Assembly (NCBI GenBank): GCA_030441535.1
Contig: JAUJFZ010000008.1
Coordinates: 38,413-102,412 of the forward strand
From: Betaproteobacteria bacterium LSUCC0117
Lineage (GTDB): Bacteria > Pseudomonadota > Gammaproteobacteria > Burkholderiales > Burkholderiaceae_C
DNA length: 64,000 nt
Reading direction: 5' to 3'
Within the stretch, counting starts at the first letter, position 1, and every line of letters starts with the position of its first letter. The notes beneath the pieces are model-generated. The model saw only the letters and a list, made by a program, of their open reading frames with translations. It searched no databases and had not been told where the DNA came from. Position numbers and translations under genes: made by a program. This document shows, piece by piece, positions 9,183 to 17,632 of the stretch.

Positions 9183-10385
9183 TTATCGAAGCTCAAACCA
9201 GCGCGCGATCAACGCACGCTCCTCATCCGTTATACCCGTTGCATTATTCATTGGCATGGCCTTGGTCACCACCACCTGTTGGTAGATGGCTTGCGCGTGG
9301 CGGTTGATCCACTCTTCACTGTCTAGGCGAACACCCTTCATCTGCATGCCCTCGCCATGGCACATGACGCAGCGCGCCGTCATCACCTGCTTCACGTCGG
9401 CGACCGCAACAGGGGTCGCAACGGGTGGGGTAGCCGCCGAGTTATTTGCGACGGGTACGGGTGGACGCATCACAACGATCAGGGCGACAATGACCGCAAC
9501 GCCCAACCACGCATAGGGCGCAGGATTGCCATTGCGACCCAGCTTATAACCGTGGCGCATCACAAAGAACTGGCGGATCAGGGCACCGGCCGCCATCATT
9601 GCCACCAAGACCAACCAGTTATAGGGCCCGGTGTACGTGAAGCTGTAGTGGTTGCTGAGCATGGCAAACAGCACCGGCAATGTGAAATAGGTGTTGTGAA
9701 CGCTGCGTTGCTTACCGCGTTTGCCATGGATGGGGTCTACCGGCTCGCCAGCGCCCATCGCCTTCACCATTTTGCGCTGCCCTGGAATGATCCAGAAAAA
9801 CACATTGGCACTCATGGCTGTGCCAATCATGGCACCGACCAGCAAAAACGCCGCGCGACCGGCAAACACGTGGGTCGCCAACCATGAGGCGCCGACCACC
9901 ACCAGAAACACCAGTAAGCCGACCCACTTGTCGCCCCCTTCGCGCGCACCGATGGTGCGGCACAAGACGTCGTAAATCAGCCAAAAGCCCACCAAGAATG
10001 CGAGCGCTACCGCCACAGCCTCGCCCTGTGTCCAGGCAATCAATTGGGGATCGACCATGTAGGTCTGGGCTTGCCACAGGTAAGAAACCGAGAACAGTGC
10101 AAAGCCGGTGAGCCATGTGGTGTAGCTCTCCCAGTAGAACCAGTGCAGGTGGGTATGAATCTTCTTCGGCGCCACCATGTACTTTTGCGGGTTGTAAAAA
10201 CCGCCGCCATGGACCGCCCACATCGCCCCGCCCACCCCTTTTTCGAGCAGGTCAGGTGACTCGGGTTTGATCAGGTTGTTGTCTAAGAATACAAAATAAA
10301 AGGACGATCCCACCCAGGCAATCGCGGTGATGACGTGTAGCCAACGCAGTAACAGGTTGGCCCAATCCAGTAAATACATCTCCAT
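9183..10385 (-). CDS. puuD: Urate hydroxylase PuuD
   Basis: Membrane urate oxidase of 400 aa. The N-terminal urate oxidase membrane domain has about eight helices (starting LLLRWLHVITAIAWVGSSFY) with several conserved His residues (H17, H59, H77-H81), and a C-terminal cytochrome c domain carries the haem motif CVMCH (residues 339-343). A Pro/Ala/Val linker near residues 308-328 joins the two. Known PuuD converts urate to 5-hydroxyisourate and feeds electrons into the cytochrome. It precedes the 8-oxoguanine deaminase gene by 29 bases. Two ATGs six bases apart are possible starts; the upstream one is taken. No hydroxyisourate hydrolase or allantoinase gene is in this window. Confidence 0.94.
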   Translation of the reverse strand: MEMYLLDWANLLLRWLHVITAIAWVGSSFYFVFLDNNLIKPESPDLLEKGVGGAMWAVHGGGFYNPQKYMVAPKKIHTHLHWFYWESYTTWLTGFALFSVSYLWQAQTYMVDPQLIAWTQGEAVAVALAFLVGFWLIYDVLCRTIGAREGGDKWVGLLVFLVVVGASWLATHVFAGRAAFLLVGAMIGTAMSANVFFWIIPGQRKMVKAMGAGEPVDPIHGKRGKQRSVHNTYFTLPVLFAMLSNHYSFTYTGPYNWLVLVAMMAAGALIRQFFVMRHGYKLGRNGNPAPYAWLGVAVIVALIVVMRPPVPVANNSAATPPVATPVAVADVKQVMTARCVMCHGEGMQMKGVRLDSEEWINRHAQAIYQQVVVTKAMPMNNATGITDEERALIARWFELR

Positions 10386-10496
10386 GCTTGTTCTCGCTTA
10401 CTCGAAACGGTGCGTCAGCGGGCGCCGCTACACCTGTGTTTGGATCTACCACTGCGGGCGCTGTAGACCACTTCGAGATCGCGAACTGTTGCACGA

Positions 10497-10511
10497 TCCG
10501 ATTTAATCGGA
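10497..10511. promoter_or_regulatory. Inverted repeat, possible operator for puuD
   Basis: TCCGATTTAATCGGA is a perfect 7-1-7 inverted repeat located about 110 bases upstream of the puuD start. Its size and symmetry suit a dimeric repressor. No regulator gene for purine catabolism is seen nearby, so the binding protein is unknown. Confidence 0.4.
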
Positions 10512-10547
10512 CTCCGTGCGCCATGCACCGCGGCGATCGCAATAAAT

Positions 10548-10555
10548 TGTATACA
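10548..10555. promoter_or_regulatory. TGTATACA palindrome, possible GntR-type operator
   Basis: TGTATACA sits in the context AATTGTATACAGATT, about 165 bases upstream of puuD. Operators with a TTGTATACAA-like core are common for FCD-subfamily GntR regulators, and purine catabolism genes in Burkholderiales are often repressed by GntR proteins. The assignment is by pattern only. Confidence 0.35.
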
Positions 10556-10621
10556 GATTGTTAGGATTGCACCAGATGGTCAGATCTCGCAACGGTGCAC
10601 CACCGTGCCCTTCACCGCCAC

Positions 10622-11296
10622 CTATCCGCGTCTAGCCTCGATGATATGTCCCCAAATATTCAAATGCGAATACGGAAAAGGGAAACGCTCGAAGCGCACG
10701 TCAGTGAATCCAGCGTCTACCAGAAGGTCATTTATCTCTTCTTTGGAGTAGGCCCTTGCTTTCCACCATTTTTCAATAAGCCAGTGCATCAAGACATTTT
10801 TTCTTGTGATGAACAGAATAAAGATCCCGTCATCCGATAGTGATTCGCGTAGGTTCTCGAATGCGATCGGAAGACTTTCCTTGGGCACATATTCCAACAT
10901 CGCTGACGACATCACCATATCGAACCCATGCCACCCCTCAGCCCTGCCCCACGCGGGATCAGTAACATCGGCTTTAATCAGTGTGAGGTCTAATTTTTTC
11001 TGACTACCCGCCCATTTATAAAAATCGTCGCGCATTTTTTGGGTGAGGTCAAAAGCAAAGAACTGACGCGCAACATCGGGATCGACCGCATGGATGCCTC
11101 TCACCAAGGTACCCGACCCACAACCCGCATCAAGGACACGGGTAACCTGTGGGGCCCGATAGTGTGGGTGGTCACGAAAGAACGCCTGAAGCCCCGCGCC
11201 ATACCTGAAGAACCGGATGAAAAGCCAGCGATAAAACTTGGCGCGTTTTGTGTAAAGCTGCTCGACAAACAAAGCGTCTGAGTTTCGAGGTGTCAT
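10622..11296 (-). CDS. Class I SAM-dependent methyltransferase
   Basis: Cytoplasmic methyltransferase of 224 aa. The SAM-binding motif I is VLDAGCGSGTLV, motif II-like acid FAFDLTQKM follows, and motif IV/post-I region is DMVMSSAMLEYVP. N-terminal segment YTKRAKFYRWLFIRFFRYG is aromatic and basic, suggesting membrane contact, and the C-terminus FPFPYSHLNIWGHIIEARR is not typical of UbiE. The start at 11296 overlaps the stop of the upstream methyltransferase as ATGA; the longer reading upstream lies inside that gene. Substrate unknown; a lipid or quinone-like substrate is a guess. The base composition is less GC-rich than neighbours. Confidence 0.82.
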   Translation of the reverse strand: MTPRNSDALFVEQLYTKRAKFYRWLFIRFFRYGAGLQAFFRDHPHYRAPQVTRVLDAGCGSGTLVRGIHAVDPDVARQFFAFDLTQKMRDDFYKWAGSQKKLDLTLIKADVTDPAWGRAEGWHGFDMVMSSAMLEYVPKESLPIAFENLRESLSDDGIFILFITRKNVLMHWLIEKWWKARAYSKEEINDLLVDAGFTDVRFERFPFPYSHLNIWGHIIEARRG

Positions 11297-11943
11297 GGAA
11301 CCCTTGCCGTCAGTCGCTTGTAGATGCCACCCGCCCAGATATCGTGAGCGGAAGTGATTTTTAGCCCACTGGCTTCGACGTTCTCTATGGTCTGACGGTT
11401 GATGTGCACACCCATTAAACACGCGGTGACTGGGTTCAGAAAATCCATTATTTTTCCGACAGTTTCGTGCGGCGACCGCATGTGCTCCAAAAGGTAGACC
11501 GTACCGCCTGGTTTGACCACGCGCCGCAACTCAGACAAACCTTTCACGGGGTCAGGAACGGAACAAAAGACGAAGGTTGCGACGGCAGCGTCGAAGCTAT
11601 CGTTGGGAAACTCCAGGTGCTGTACATCGCCGAGTTGCAGCGATACCGTTGAGTCGTGCTTGCGCGCGCGCCTCGCAGCCAGGCGCAACATGCCTGGCGT
11701 CAGGTCAATACCGGTGACTTCATGGTCAAGCCCAAAGTAAGGAATGTTCTTTCCGGTTCCGATGCCAGCTTCTAAAACCCTCTTGCCCTCTAACGATTGC
11801 CAAAGATCAGCACGCCAGGCACGGTATTTCAGTTCAAACGCCGCATCGAGGCCGTCGTATATCCAAGAAAGTCGTTGGTATCTGCGTCTCGTCTGATCTG
11901 TCTCAGCCTGTTGGGCTGAAACGCTATCGCCTCGGTGTTTCAT
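11293..11943 (-). CDS. Class I SAM-dependent methyltransferase, UbiE/PmtA-like
   Basis: Methyltransferase of 216 aa with motif I VLEAGIGTGKNIPYF, the acidic residue in VTGIDLTPGML, and motifs FDAAVATFVFCSVPDP and RVVKPGGTVYLLEHMRSP, the pattern of UbiE-like and phosphatidylethanolamine N-methyltransferase-like enzymes. The N-terminus has the RYQRLSWIYDGLDAAFELKYRAWR segment often seen in PmtA-type proteins. It is the first of two translationally coupled methyltransferase genes. Acceptor is uncertain: phosphatidylethanolamine or a small molecule are the main options. The 115 bases upstream to coaBC show no clear motif. Confidence 0.85.
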   Translation of the reverse strand: MKHRGDSVSAQQAETDQTRRRYQRLSWIYDGLDAAFELKYRAWRADLWQSLEGKRVLEAGIGTGKNIPYFGLDHEVTGIDLTPGMLRLAARRARKHDSTVSLQLGDVQHLEFPNDSFDAAVATFVFCSVPDPVKGLSELRRVVKPGGTVYLLEHMRSPHETVGKIMDFLNPVTACLMGVHINRQTIENVEASGLKITSAHDIWAGGIYKRLTARVP

Positions 11944-12058
11944 GACTTCGAAATTCTTCCAAGTTGGCGATGTGATGTCGGTCGCAAAGATTCAGCTTAA
12001 CCGATGCGGATAAGTGCGCGGTGCAGTTGAATCGCACCCGAATCGTCTGTCGAACGAA

Positions 12059-13318
12059 CTAAAGGACGCTTATCGCATTCGCAATGTGCGCTACCAGCGC
12101 GTGGGCCAGCGCCTGCTTAGGGGCTTCAGGTAGGGCCTGCGTGCCGTCCGCAGTGACCAGCAAAAGGGCGTTGTGGTCTCGCCCAAAGGTATCGGGGCCA
12201 ATATTGCCAACCAGTAAGGGCACGCCTTTTTTCGCCCGCTTGGCTTGGGCATTTGCCAGTAGGTCATGGCTTTCGGCTGCAAAACCGACACAGTACAAAG
12301 CGCCGCTTTGCGCTCGGTCACTTTGGGCGACTGTGGCCAAAATATCGACGGTCTCTTTGAAGGCAAGCGCCGGTGGTGCGCCAGTGCCATCCTTTTTCAT
12401 TTTTTGCGTCGCGGGGTGGGCTGCTGTCCAATCGGCTACCGCTGCGCAAGCCACGAATACATCCGCCTGTGGCACCGCCAACTGCACGGCACCCAGCATG
12501 TCGTGCGCACTTTCCACATCCACGCGCGTAACACCGTCTGGGGTTGGTAAGCCCACCGGGCCAGCAATCAATGTGACCTCTGCACCGGCCATTTGAGCCG
12601 CCTGAGCGATGGCGAACCCCATCTTGCCACTGGATCGATTGGTCAGACCGCGCACCGGGTCAATGGCCTCAAACGTCGGGCCTGCGGTGACCACCACGCG
12701 CCGCCCAGCCAGCAATTTCGGATGAAAAAACGAATCGAGTGCGCGCAGCAATTCTTCGGGCTCCAGCATCCGCCCATCGCCGACCTCCCCACAGGCCTGA
12801 AACCCTGCCCCCACACCCAAAACATGCGCTCCGTCAGCGGCAAGTTGGGCCACGTTACGCTGGGTAGCGGGGTGAATCCACATCTCACGGTTCATGGCGG
12901 GCGCCAGTATCAGCGGCACCTGCTCAATGGGGCGCGCCAAACACATCAGGCTTAACAGTTCATCGGCGCGGCCATGCAGCAACTTGGCCATGAAGTCAGC
13001 GCTGGCAGGCGCCACCAAAATGGCATCGGCCTCACGACTCAGGTTGATGTGCGCCATGTTGTTGTCGACACCAGCGGCGGTGCGGTCATCCCATTGGCTC
13101 ATGAATATCGTTCGCCCGCTCAAGGCCTGCATCGTCACCGGTGTGATGAATTGCGCGGCGGCAGGCGTCATCACCACTTGAACCGTGGCACCTGCCTTGA
13201 TCAAGGCGCGACACAACTCGGCCGCCTTATAACAGGCAATGCCACCACTCAATCCCAAGACGATGTGCCGCCCCTCGATGCCGTGCTTCGACACAGGCGA
13301 ACTGATTTTTTCGGTCAT
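12059..13318 (-). CDS. coaBC: Bifunctional phosphopantothenoylcysteine decarboxylase / phosphopantothenate-cysteine ligase
   Basis: Two-domain coenzyme A biosynthesis enzyme of 419 aa. The N-terminal FMN decarboxylase (CoaC) shows GLSGGIACYKAAEL, the active-site region HINLSREADAILVAPASADFMAKL, the PAMNREMW motif and the Cys loop ACGEVGDGRM. The C-terminal ligase (CoaB) shows TAGPTFEAIDPVRGLTNRSSG and the Lys-containing VADWTAAHPATQKMKKDG. Length matches the family (about 400 aa). It is divergent from pyrG with 138 bases between the starts. Its neighbour dut, common in relatives, is not seen upstream or downstream. Confidence 0.97.
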   Translation of the reverse strand: MTEKISSPVSKHGIEGRHIVLGLSGGIACYKAAELCRALIKAGATVQVVMTPAAAQFITPVTMQALSGRTIFMSQWDDRTAAGVDNNMAHINLSREADAILVAPASADFMAKLLHGRADELLSLMCLARPIEQVPLILAPAMNREMWIHPATQRNVAQLAADGAHVLGVGAGFQACGEVGDGRMLEPEELLRALDSFFHPKLLAGRRVVVTAGPTFEAIDPVRGLTNRSSGKMGFAIAQAAQMAGAEVTLIAGPVGLPTPDGVTRVDVESAHDMLGAVQLAVPQADVFVACAAVADWTAAHPATQKMKKDGTGAPPALAFKETVDILATVAQSDRAQSGALYCVGFAAESHDLLANAQAKRAKKGVPLLVGNIGPDTFGRDHNALLLVTADGTQALPEAPKQALAHALVAHIANAISVL

Positions 13319-13407
13319 GGTCGTAATTTAGCTGACAAATGGGGGTTTCGCACAACTGCGTGCCGTCAGAAACACGCTCGCCATCCAAACCCCCATCGAC
13401 TCCCCTC

Positions 13408-13413
13408 TATAAT
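13408..13413 (+). promoter_or_regulatory. Perfect -10 hexamer TATAAT upstream of pyrG
   Basis: TATAAT lies 43 bases before the pyrG start in the coaBC-pyrG gap. The region 16-18 bases upstream (around 13385-13391) holds no good -35 hexamer, so this is a tentative promoter for the pyrG-kdsA-eno-ftsB unit. Confidence 0.35.
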
Positions 13414-13456
13414 TGGAATTTCCACCAGCCGCGAGTGCCACGCACTCGCTCCTGAC

Positions 13457-15112
13457 ATGACCAAATTTGTCTTCGTTACCGGCGGTGTGGTGTCCTCTTT
13501 GGGTAAGGGCATCGCATCTGCATCACTCGCTGCGCTCCTCGAATCGCGCGGCCTCAAAGTCACCCTCATCAAACTGGACCCGTACCTGAACGTGGACCCC
13601 GGCACCATGTCTCCGTTCCAACACGGCGAGGTGTACGTGACGGAAGATGGTGCCGAAACCGACCTCGATCTGGGCCATTACGAGCGTTTCATTGAAACCC
13701 GTATGCGCAAGGCCAACAACTTCACAACGGGCCAAATTTACAAAAGCGTGCTCGAAAAGGAACGCCGTGGTGACTACCTCGGCAAAACGGTTCAAGTCAT
13801 TCCGCACGTCACCAACGAAATCCAAGATTTCGTGAAACGGGGAGCGGGTATCGGTACCAGCGAGCCGATCGACGTGGCCATTGTCGAAATCGGTGGCACG
13901 GTCGGTGACATTGAGTCCCTGCCCTTTTTGGAGGCGGTGCGCCAATTAAGCCTGCGCATGGGCCCCAACATGGCGGCATTTGTGCACCTCACCTACCTGC
14001 CGTGGATTGGCGCTGCTGGCGAGCTCAAAACCAAGCCCACCCAACACACGGTACAAAAGTTACGCGAAATCGGTATTCAAGCTGATGCGCTGTTGTGCCG
14101 GGCAGACCGCCGCATTCCAGACGAAGAGCGTGAAAAAATCTCCCTCTTCACCAACGTTGCGCCTTGGGGTGTGATCTCCATGCCCGATGTGGACACCATC
14201 TACAAAGTGCCGCGCTTGCTGCACGAACAAGGCTTGGATGGCCTGATCTGCGACAAACTTCGACTCAGTACCCCGCCTGCCCGCCTGAACCGCTGGGACA
14301 ATTTGGTACAAGAGGTGACCAACCCACAAGGTGAGGTCAACATCGCGATGGTGGGTAAATATGTCGACCTGTCGGACAGTTACAAATCCGTCAACGAGGC
14401 ACTGCGCCATGCGGGTCTCAAGAACCACGTCAAGGTCAACATCAGCTACGTGGATTCCGAAACCCTCTCTGCCAACAATATCCAACAACTCGAAGCGTTC
14501 GATGGCATCTTGGTGCCCGGCGGCTTTGGTCAACGCGGCGTTGAAGGCAAGATTTCAACCGCTAAATTCGCCCGCGAAAACAAGGTGCCCTACCTCGGTA
14601 TCTGCTTGGGTATGCAGGTTGCCACCATCGAATTCGCGCGCCACGTGGCAGGCCTCTCAGACGCCAACTCCACCGAGTTCGATCCCCAGACCAAAACGCC
14701 CGTGATTGCGTTGATTGACGATTGGAAAGACGCCGACGGTACGATTCAAAAACGGACGGCCAACTCGGACTTGGGCGGCACCATGCGCCTCGGTGCGCAA
14801 AGCTCGGATGTGGTCAAGGGCACCATTGCGCATGGCATTTATGGCGATGTTGTGAGCGAGCGCCACCGCCACCGCTACGAGGCCAACGTCAACTACCTCG
14901 ACCAACTGCGTGACGCTGGCTTGGTAATCTCTGCCCTGACACAGCGTGAGCAACTGACCGAGATCGTCGAGTTGCCCCAAACCGTGCACCCGTGGTACGT
15001 GGGCGTGCAGTTTCACCCTGAGTTCAAGTCAACGCCGTGGGACGGACACCCCTTGTTCAACGCGTTCATCAAGGCTTCATTGGTTAACCGCGCGGCGCGC
15101 GCAGCCAGCTGA
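13457..15112 (+). CDS. pyrG: CTP synthase
   Basis: Glutamine-dependent CTP synthase of 551 aa that converts UTP to CTP. The amidoligase domain begins TKFVFVTGGVVSSLGKGI, the classical start, which fixes the ATG at 13457; the open frame further upstream lies opposite coaBC and is not used. Later motifs include DPYLNVDPGTMSP and EIGGTVGDIESLPF. The C-terminal glutaminase domain has the oxyanion strand GGFGQRG, nucleophile Cys in YLGICLGMQ, and the HPE of VQFHPEF. It leads a tight plus-strand run with kdsA, eno and ftsB, the usual order in betaproteobacteria. Confidence 0.98.
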   Translation: MTKFVFVTGGVVSSLGKGIASASLAALLESRGLKVTLIKLDPYLNVDPGTMSPFQHGEVYVTEDGAETDLDLGHYERFIETRMRKANNFTTGQIYKSVLEKERRGDYLGKTVQVIPHVTNEIQDFVKRGAGIGTSEPIDVAIVEIGGTVGDIESLPFLEAVRQLSLRMGPNMAAFVHLTYLPWIGAAGELKTKPTQHTVQKLREIGIQADALLCRADRRIPDEEREKISLFTNVAPWGVISMPDVDTIYKVPRLLHEQGLDGLICDKLRLSTPPARLNRWDNLVQEVTNPQGEVNIAMVGKYVDLSDSYKSVNEALRHAGLKNHVKVNISYVDSETLSANNIQQLEAFDGILVPGGFGQRGVEGKISTAKFARENKVPYLGICLGMQVATIEFARHVAGLSDANSTEFDPQTKTPVIALIDDWKDADGTIQKRTANSDLGGTMRLGAQSSDVVKGTIAHGIYGDVVSERHRHRYEANVNYLDQLRDAGLVISALTQREQLTEIVELPQTVHPWYVGVQFHPEFKSTPWDGHPLFNAFIKASLVNRAARAAS

Positions 15113-15141
15113 TCGACAGGGCGCTAACGCGAGAAAACACC

Positions 15142-15996
15142 ATGAAACTTTGTCATTTCAATGCCGGTCTGAATCAGCCCTTTTTTTTGATCGCTGGCCC
15201 CTGCGTGATCGAGTCAGAACAGCTTCAGATGGACACGGCCGGTACCCTCAAAGAGATCACCTCGGCACTGGGCATACCCTTCATTTTCAAGAGTAGTTTC
15301 GACAAGGCCAATCGCTCAAGTGGCCACACCTTCCGAGGTCCCGGCATGGATGCCGGCCTGACAATACTGGCGAAGGTCAAGGCGGAGTTGGGCGTTCCGG
15401 TGCTCACTGACGTGCACAGCGAAGCGCAAATCGCGGACGTCGCATCGGTTGTCGATGTGTTGCAAACACCCGCATTTTTGTGCCGTCAAACCGATTTCAT
15501 CCGTGCCGTGGCCCAAAGCGGTAAGCCCGTGAATATAAAAAAAGGGCAGTTCTTGGCGCCGCACGACATGAAAAACGTGATCGATAAAGCGCGCGCAGCG
15601 GCCAAAGAGGTTGGCCTCCCTGAAGACAACTTCATGGCCTGTGAGCGTGGTGCCAGCTTCGGCTACAACAATTTGGTCTCTGACATGCGCAGCCTCGCCA
15701 TCATGCGTGAAACCGGTGCGCCGGTTGTGTTTGATGCGACCCATAGTGTGCAACTCCCTGGCGGACAGGGCACTAGCAGCGGCGGCATGCGGGAAATGGT
15801 GCCTGTTTTGTCGCGTGCGGCGGTGGCCGTTGGTGTCGCGGGGCTGTTTATGGAAACGCATCCGGACCCCGCCAACGCCAAGAGCGACGGCCCCAATGCG
15901 GTCCCCCTGCACCACATGAAGGCCTTGTTGGAAACCTTGCTCGAATTGGATCAAGCCACCAAGCGTCACCCATTTTTAGAAAATAACTTTAATTAA
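15142..15996 (+). CDS. kdsA: 3-deoxy-8-phosphooctulonate synthase
   Basis: KDO-8-phosphate synthase, 284 aa, condensing phosphoenolpyruvate with arabinose 5-phosphate for the lipopolysaccharide core. Family motifs are FFLIAGPCVIES, FKSSFDKANRSS, RGPGMDAGL, LTDVHSEAQ and FDATHSVQLPGG. The residue following the family's metal-site position (INIKKGQFLAP form here VNIKKGQFLAP) indicates the Asn-type, metal-independent class (KANRSS, not Cys). Begins 29 bases after pyrG and ends 15 bases before eno. Confidence 0.97.
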   Translation: MKLCHFNAGLNQPFFLIAGPCVIESEQLQMDTAGTLKEITSALGIPFIFKSSFDKANRSSGHTFRGPGMDAGLTILAKVKAELGVPVLTDVHSEAQIADVASVVDVLQTPAFLCRQTDFIRAVAQSGKPVNIKKGQFLAPHDMKNVIDKARAAAKEVGLPEDNFMACERGASFGYNNLVSDMRSLAIMRETGAPVVFDATHSVQLPGGQGTSSGGMREMVPVLSRAAVAVGVAGLFMETHPDPANAKSDGPNAVPLHHMKALLETLLELDQATKRHPFLENNFN

Positions 15997-16011
15997 CGAA
16001 GGAAAAAACCC

Positions 16012-17295
16012 ATGAGCGCAATCGTTGACATTGTCGGCCGCGAAATATTAGACAGTCGTGGCAACCCCACCGTTGAATGTGATGTCCTGCTGGAATCTGG
16101 CGTGATGGGCCGTGCAGCCGTGCCCTCTGGCGCATCAACAGGTTCACGCGAAGCGATCGAGCTGCGTGACGGTGTGATGTCACGCTACTTGGGCAAAGGC
16201 GTCATGAAGGCCGTTGAGCACATCAACACTGAAATTTCTGAGGCCGTCATCGGTCTCGATGCCTCTGAGCAAGCCTTCCTCGACAAGACGCTGATCGATT
16301 TAGATGGCACCGATAACAAAGGCCGACTGGGCGCGAACGCGATTCTGGCGGTGTCCATGGCCGTTGCACGCGCGGCGGCAGAAGAGGCTGGTTTGCCCTT
16401 GTACCGTTACTTTGGTGGCATGAGTGGCGTCCAATTGCCGGTGCCAATGATGAACGTGGTTAACGGCGGCGCCCACGCCAACAACAACCTAGACTTGCAA
16501 GAGCTGATGATCATCCCCGTGGGTGCACCCAGCTTCCGCGAGGCGCTGCGCTGGGGTGCGGAGACCTTCCACGCCCTAAAGAAAATTTTGCATGACCAAG
16601 GTATGAGCATTGCGGTAGGTGATGAGGGCGGCTTTGCACCCAATGTCGGCAGCCATGAAGCGGCGATCCAACTCATCTTGGATGCCATCAGCGCAGCGGG
16701 CTATACCCCGGGCGAGCAAATCGCACTGGGCTTGGATTGCGCCGCCAGTGAGTTCTACAAAGACGGCTTGTACTGCTTGGATGGCGAGGGCCTTAAATTG
16801 AGCGCCGAAGCTTGGACCGATATGCTGGCCACCTGGGTCGACAAGTACCCCATCATCAGCATCGAAGATGCCATGGCCGAGGGCGACTGGGACGGATGGA
16901 AGCTGCTCAGCGATCGCCTCAAATCCAAAGTGCAATTGGTGGGCGACGATCTGTTCGTGACCAACACCAAGATCCTTAAAGAAGGTATTGAAAAAGGGAT
17001 TGCTAACTCCATCCTCATCAAGATCAACCAAATCGGTACCTTGACAGAAACCTTCGCCGCGATTGAAATGGCCAAGCGTGCCGGCTACACCGCCGTGATC
17101 AGCCATCGCTCTGGCGAGACGGAAGACAGCACCATTGCAGACATCGCAGTGGGTTTGAATGCCGGTCAAATTAAAACAGGCTCACTGAGCCGTAGCGACC
17201 GCATGGCCAAGTACAACCAACTGCTGCGCATCGAAGAGGATTTGGGTGAAGTCGCTCAGTACCCAGGGCGCGACGCCTTTTATAACTTGCGTTAA
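16012..17295 (+). CDS. eno: Enolase
   Basis: Phosphopyruvate hydratase, 427 aa, interconverting 2-phosphoglycerate and phosphoenolpyruvate in glycolysis. The N-terminus IVDIVGREILDSRGNPTVE, the loop PSGASTGSREA, metal ligands in GLDCAAS, SIEDAMAE and VGDDLFVTN, the catalytic Lys in ILIKINQIGT, and SHRSGETEDSTIAD are all intact. GAAGGA lies before the ATG as ribosome binding site. It also produces the phosphoenolpyruvate that KdsA uses. Only six bases separate it from ftsB. Confidence 0.99.
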   Translation: MSAIVDIVGREILDSRGNPTVECDVLLESGVMGRAAVPSGASTGSREAIELRDGVMSRYLGKGVMKAVEHINTEISEAVIGLDASEQAFLDKTLIDLDGTDNKGRLGANAILAVSMAVARAAAEEAGLPLYRYFGGMSGVQLPVPMMNVVNGGAHANNNLDLQELMIIPVGAPSFREALRWGAETFHALKKILHDQGMSIAVGDEGGFAPNVGSHEAAIQLILDAISAAGYTPGEQIALGLDCAASEFYKDGLYCLDGEGLKLSAEAWTDMLATWVDKYPIISIEDAMAEGDWDGWKLLSDRLKSKVQLVGDDLFVTNTKILKEGIEKGIANSILIKINQIGTLTETFAAIEMAKRAGYTAVISHRSGETEDSTIADIAVGLNAGQIKTGSLSRSDRMAKYNQLLRIEEDLGEVAQYPGRDAFYNLR

Positions 17296-17301
17296 CCATC
17301 T

Positions 17302-17631
17302 ATGAAGATCCGCCCTTACCTCGTGCCCGTTACCTTGGCATTATTGCTACTGGTACTGCAAGGGCAACTGTGGTTTGGGCGGGGTAGCGTCCCCGATGTA
17401 AAGCAACTGCGGGACAAACTGGCAACTTTAGAAGCAGAGAACGCTGAACTAAAGCGGCGTAATGAGCAGATTGCCAACGAGGTGCGCGACTTGCAAGAAG
17501 GTCTTGAGGTCATCGAAACCTACGCGCGCAAAGAGCTCGGCATGTTGAAGAACAACGAGATCTTCGTGCAATACGCCAAGCCCAACGCAAAGGCCGTCAC
17601 CAACGGCAAACCCGCCGCTGCGGGTCAGTGA
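17302..17631 (+). CDS. ftsB: Cell division protein FtsB
   Basis: Small bitopic divisome protein, 109 aa, partner of FtsL and FtsQ. It has one N-terminal membrane helix (about residues 6-23), the short GQLWFGRGSV segment, then a coiled coil (VKQLRDKLATLEAENAELKRRNEQIANEV) and the conserved AREELGM-like motif, here ARKELGMLKNNEIFVQ. The Ala/Lys-rich tail is variable in the family. The eno-ftsB order is conserved across proteobacteria. Confidence 0.95.
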   Translation: MKIRPYLVPVTLALLLLVLQGQLWFGRGSVPDVKQLRDKLATLEAENAELKRRNEQIANEVRDLQEGLEVIETYARKELGMLKNNEIFVQYAKPNAKAVTNGKPAAAGQ

Positions 17632-17632
17632 T

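Larger units (their letters stand above)
10386..10621. other. Intergenic region upstream of puuD
   Basis: This 236-base stretch separates the end of the 10622 methyltransferase gene from puuD, both on the minus strand. It must contain the puuD promoter. Two inverted repeats are visible and annotated separately; no convincing protein gene is seen. Confidence 0.6.

Noticed and set aside
12974..13456. Long upstream extension of pyrG
   Set aside because: The extension runs antisense to coaBC and lacks any CTP synthase similarity; the universal MTKFVFVTGG start is at 13457.
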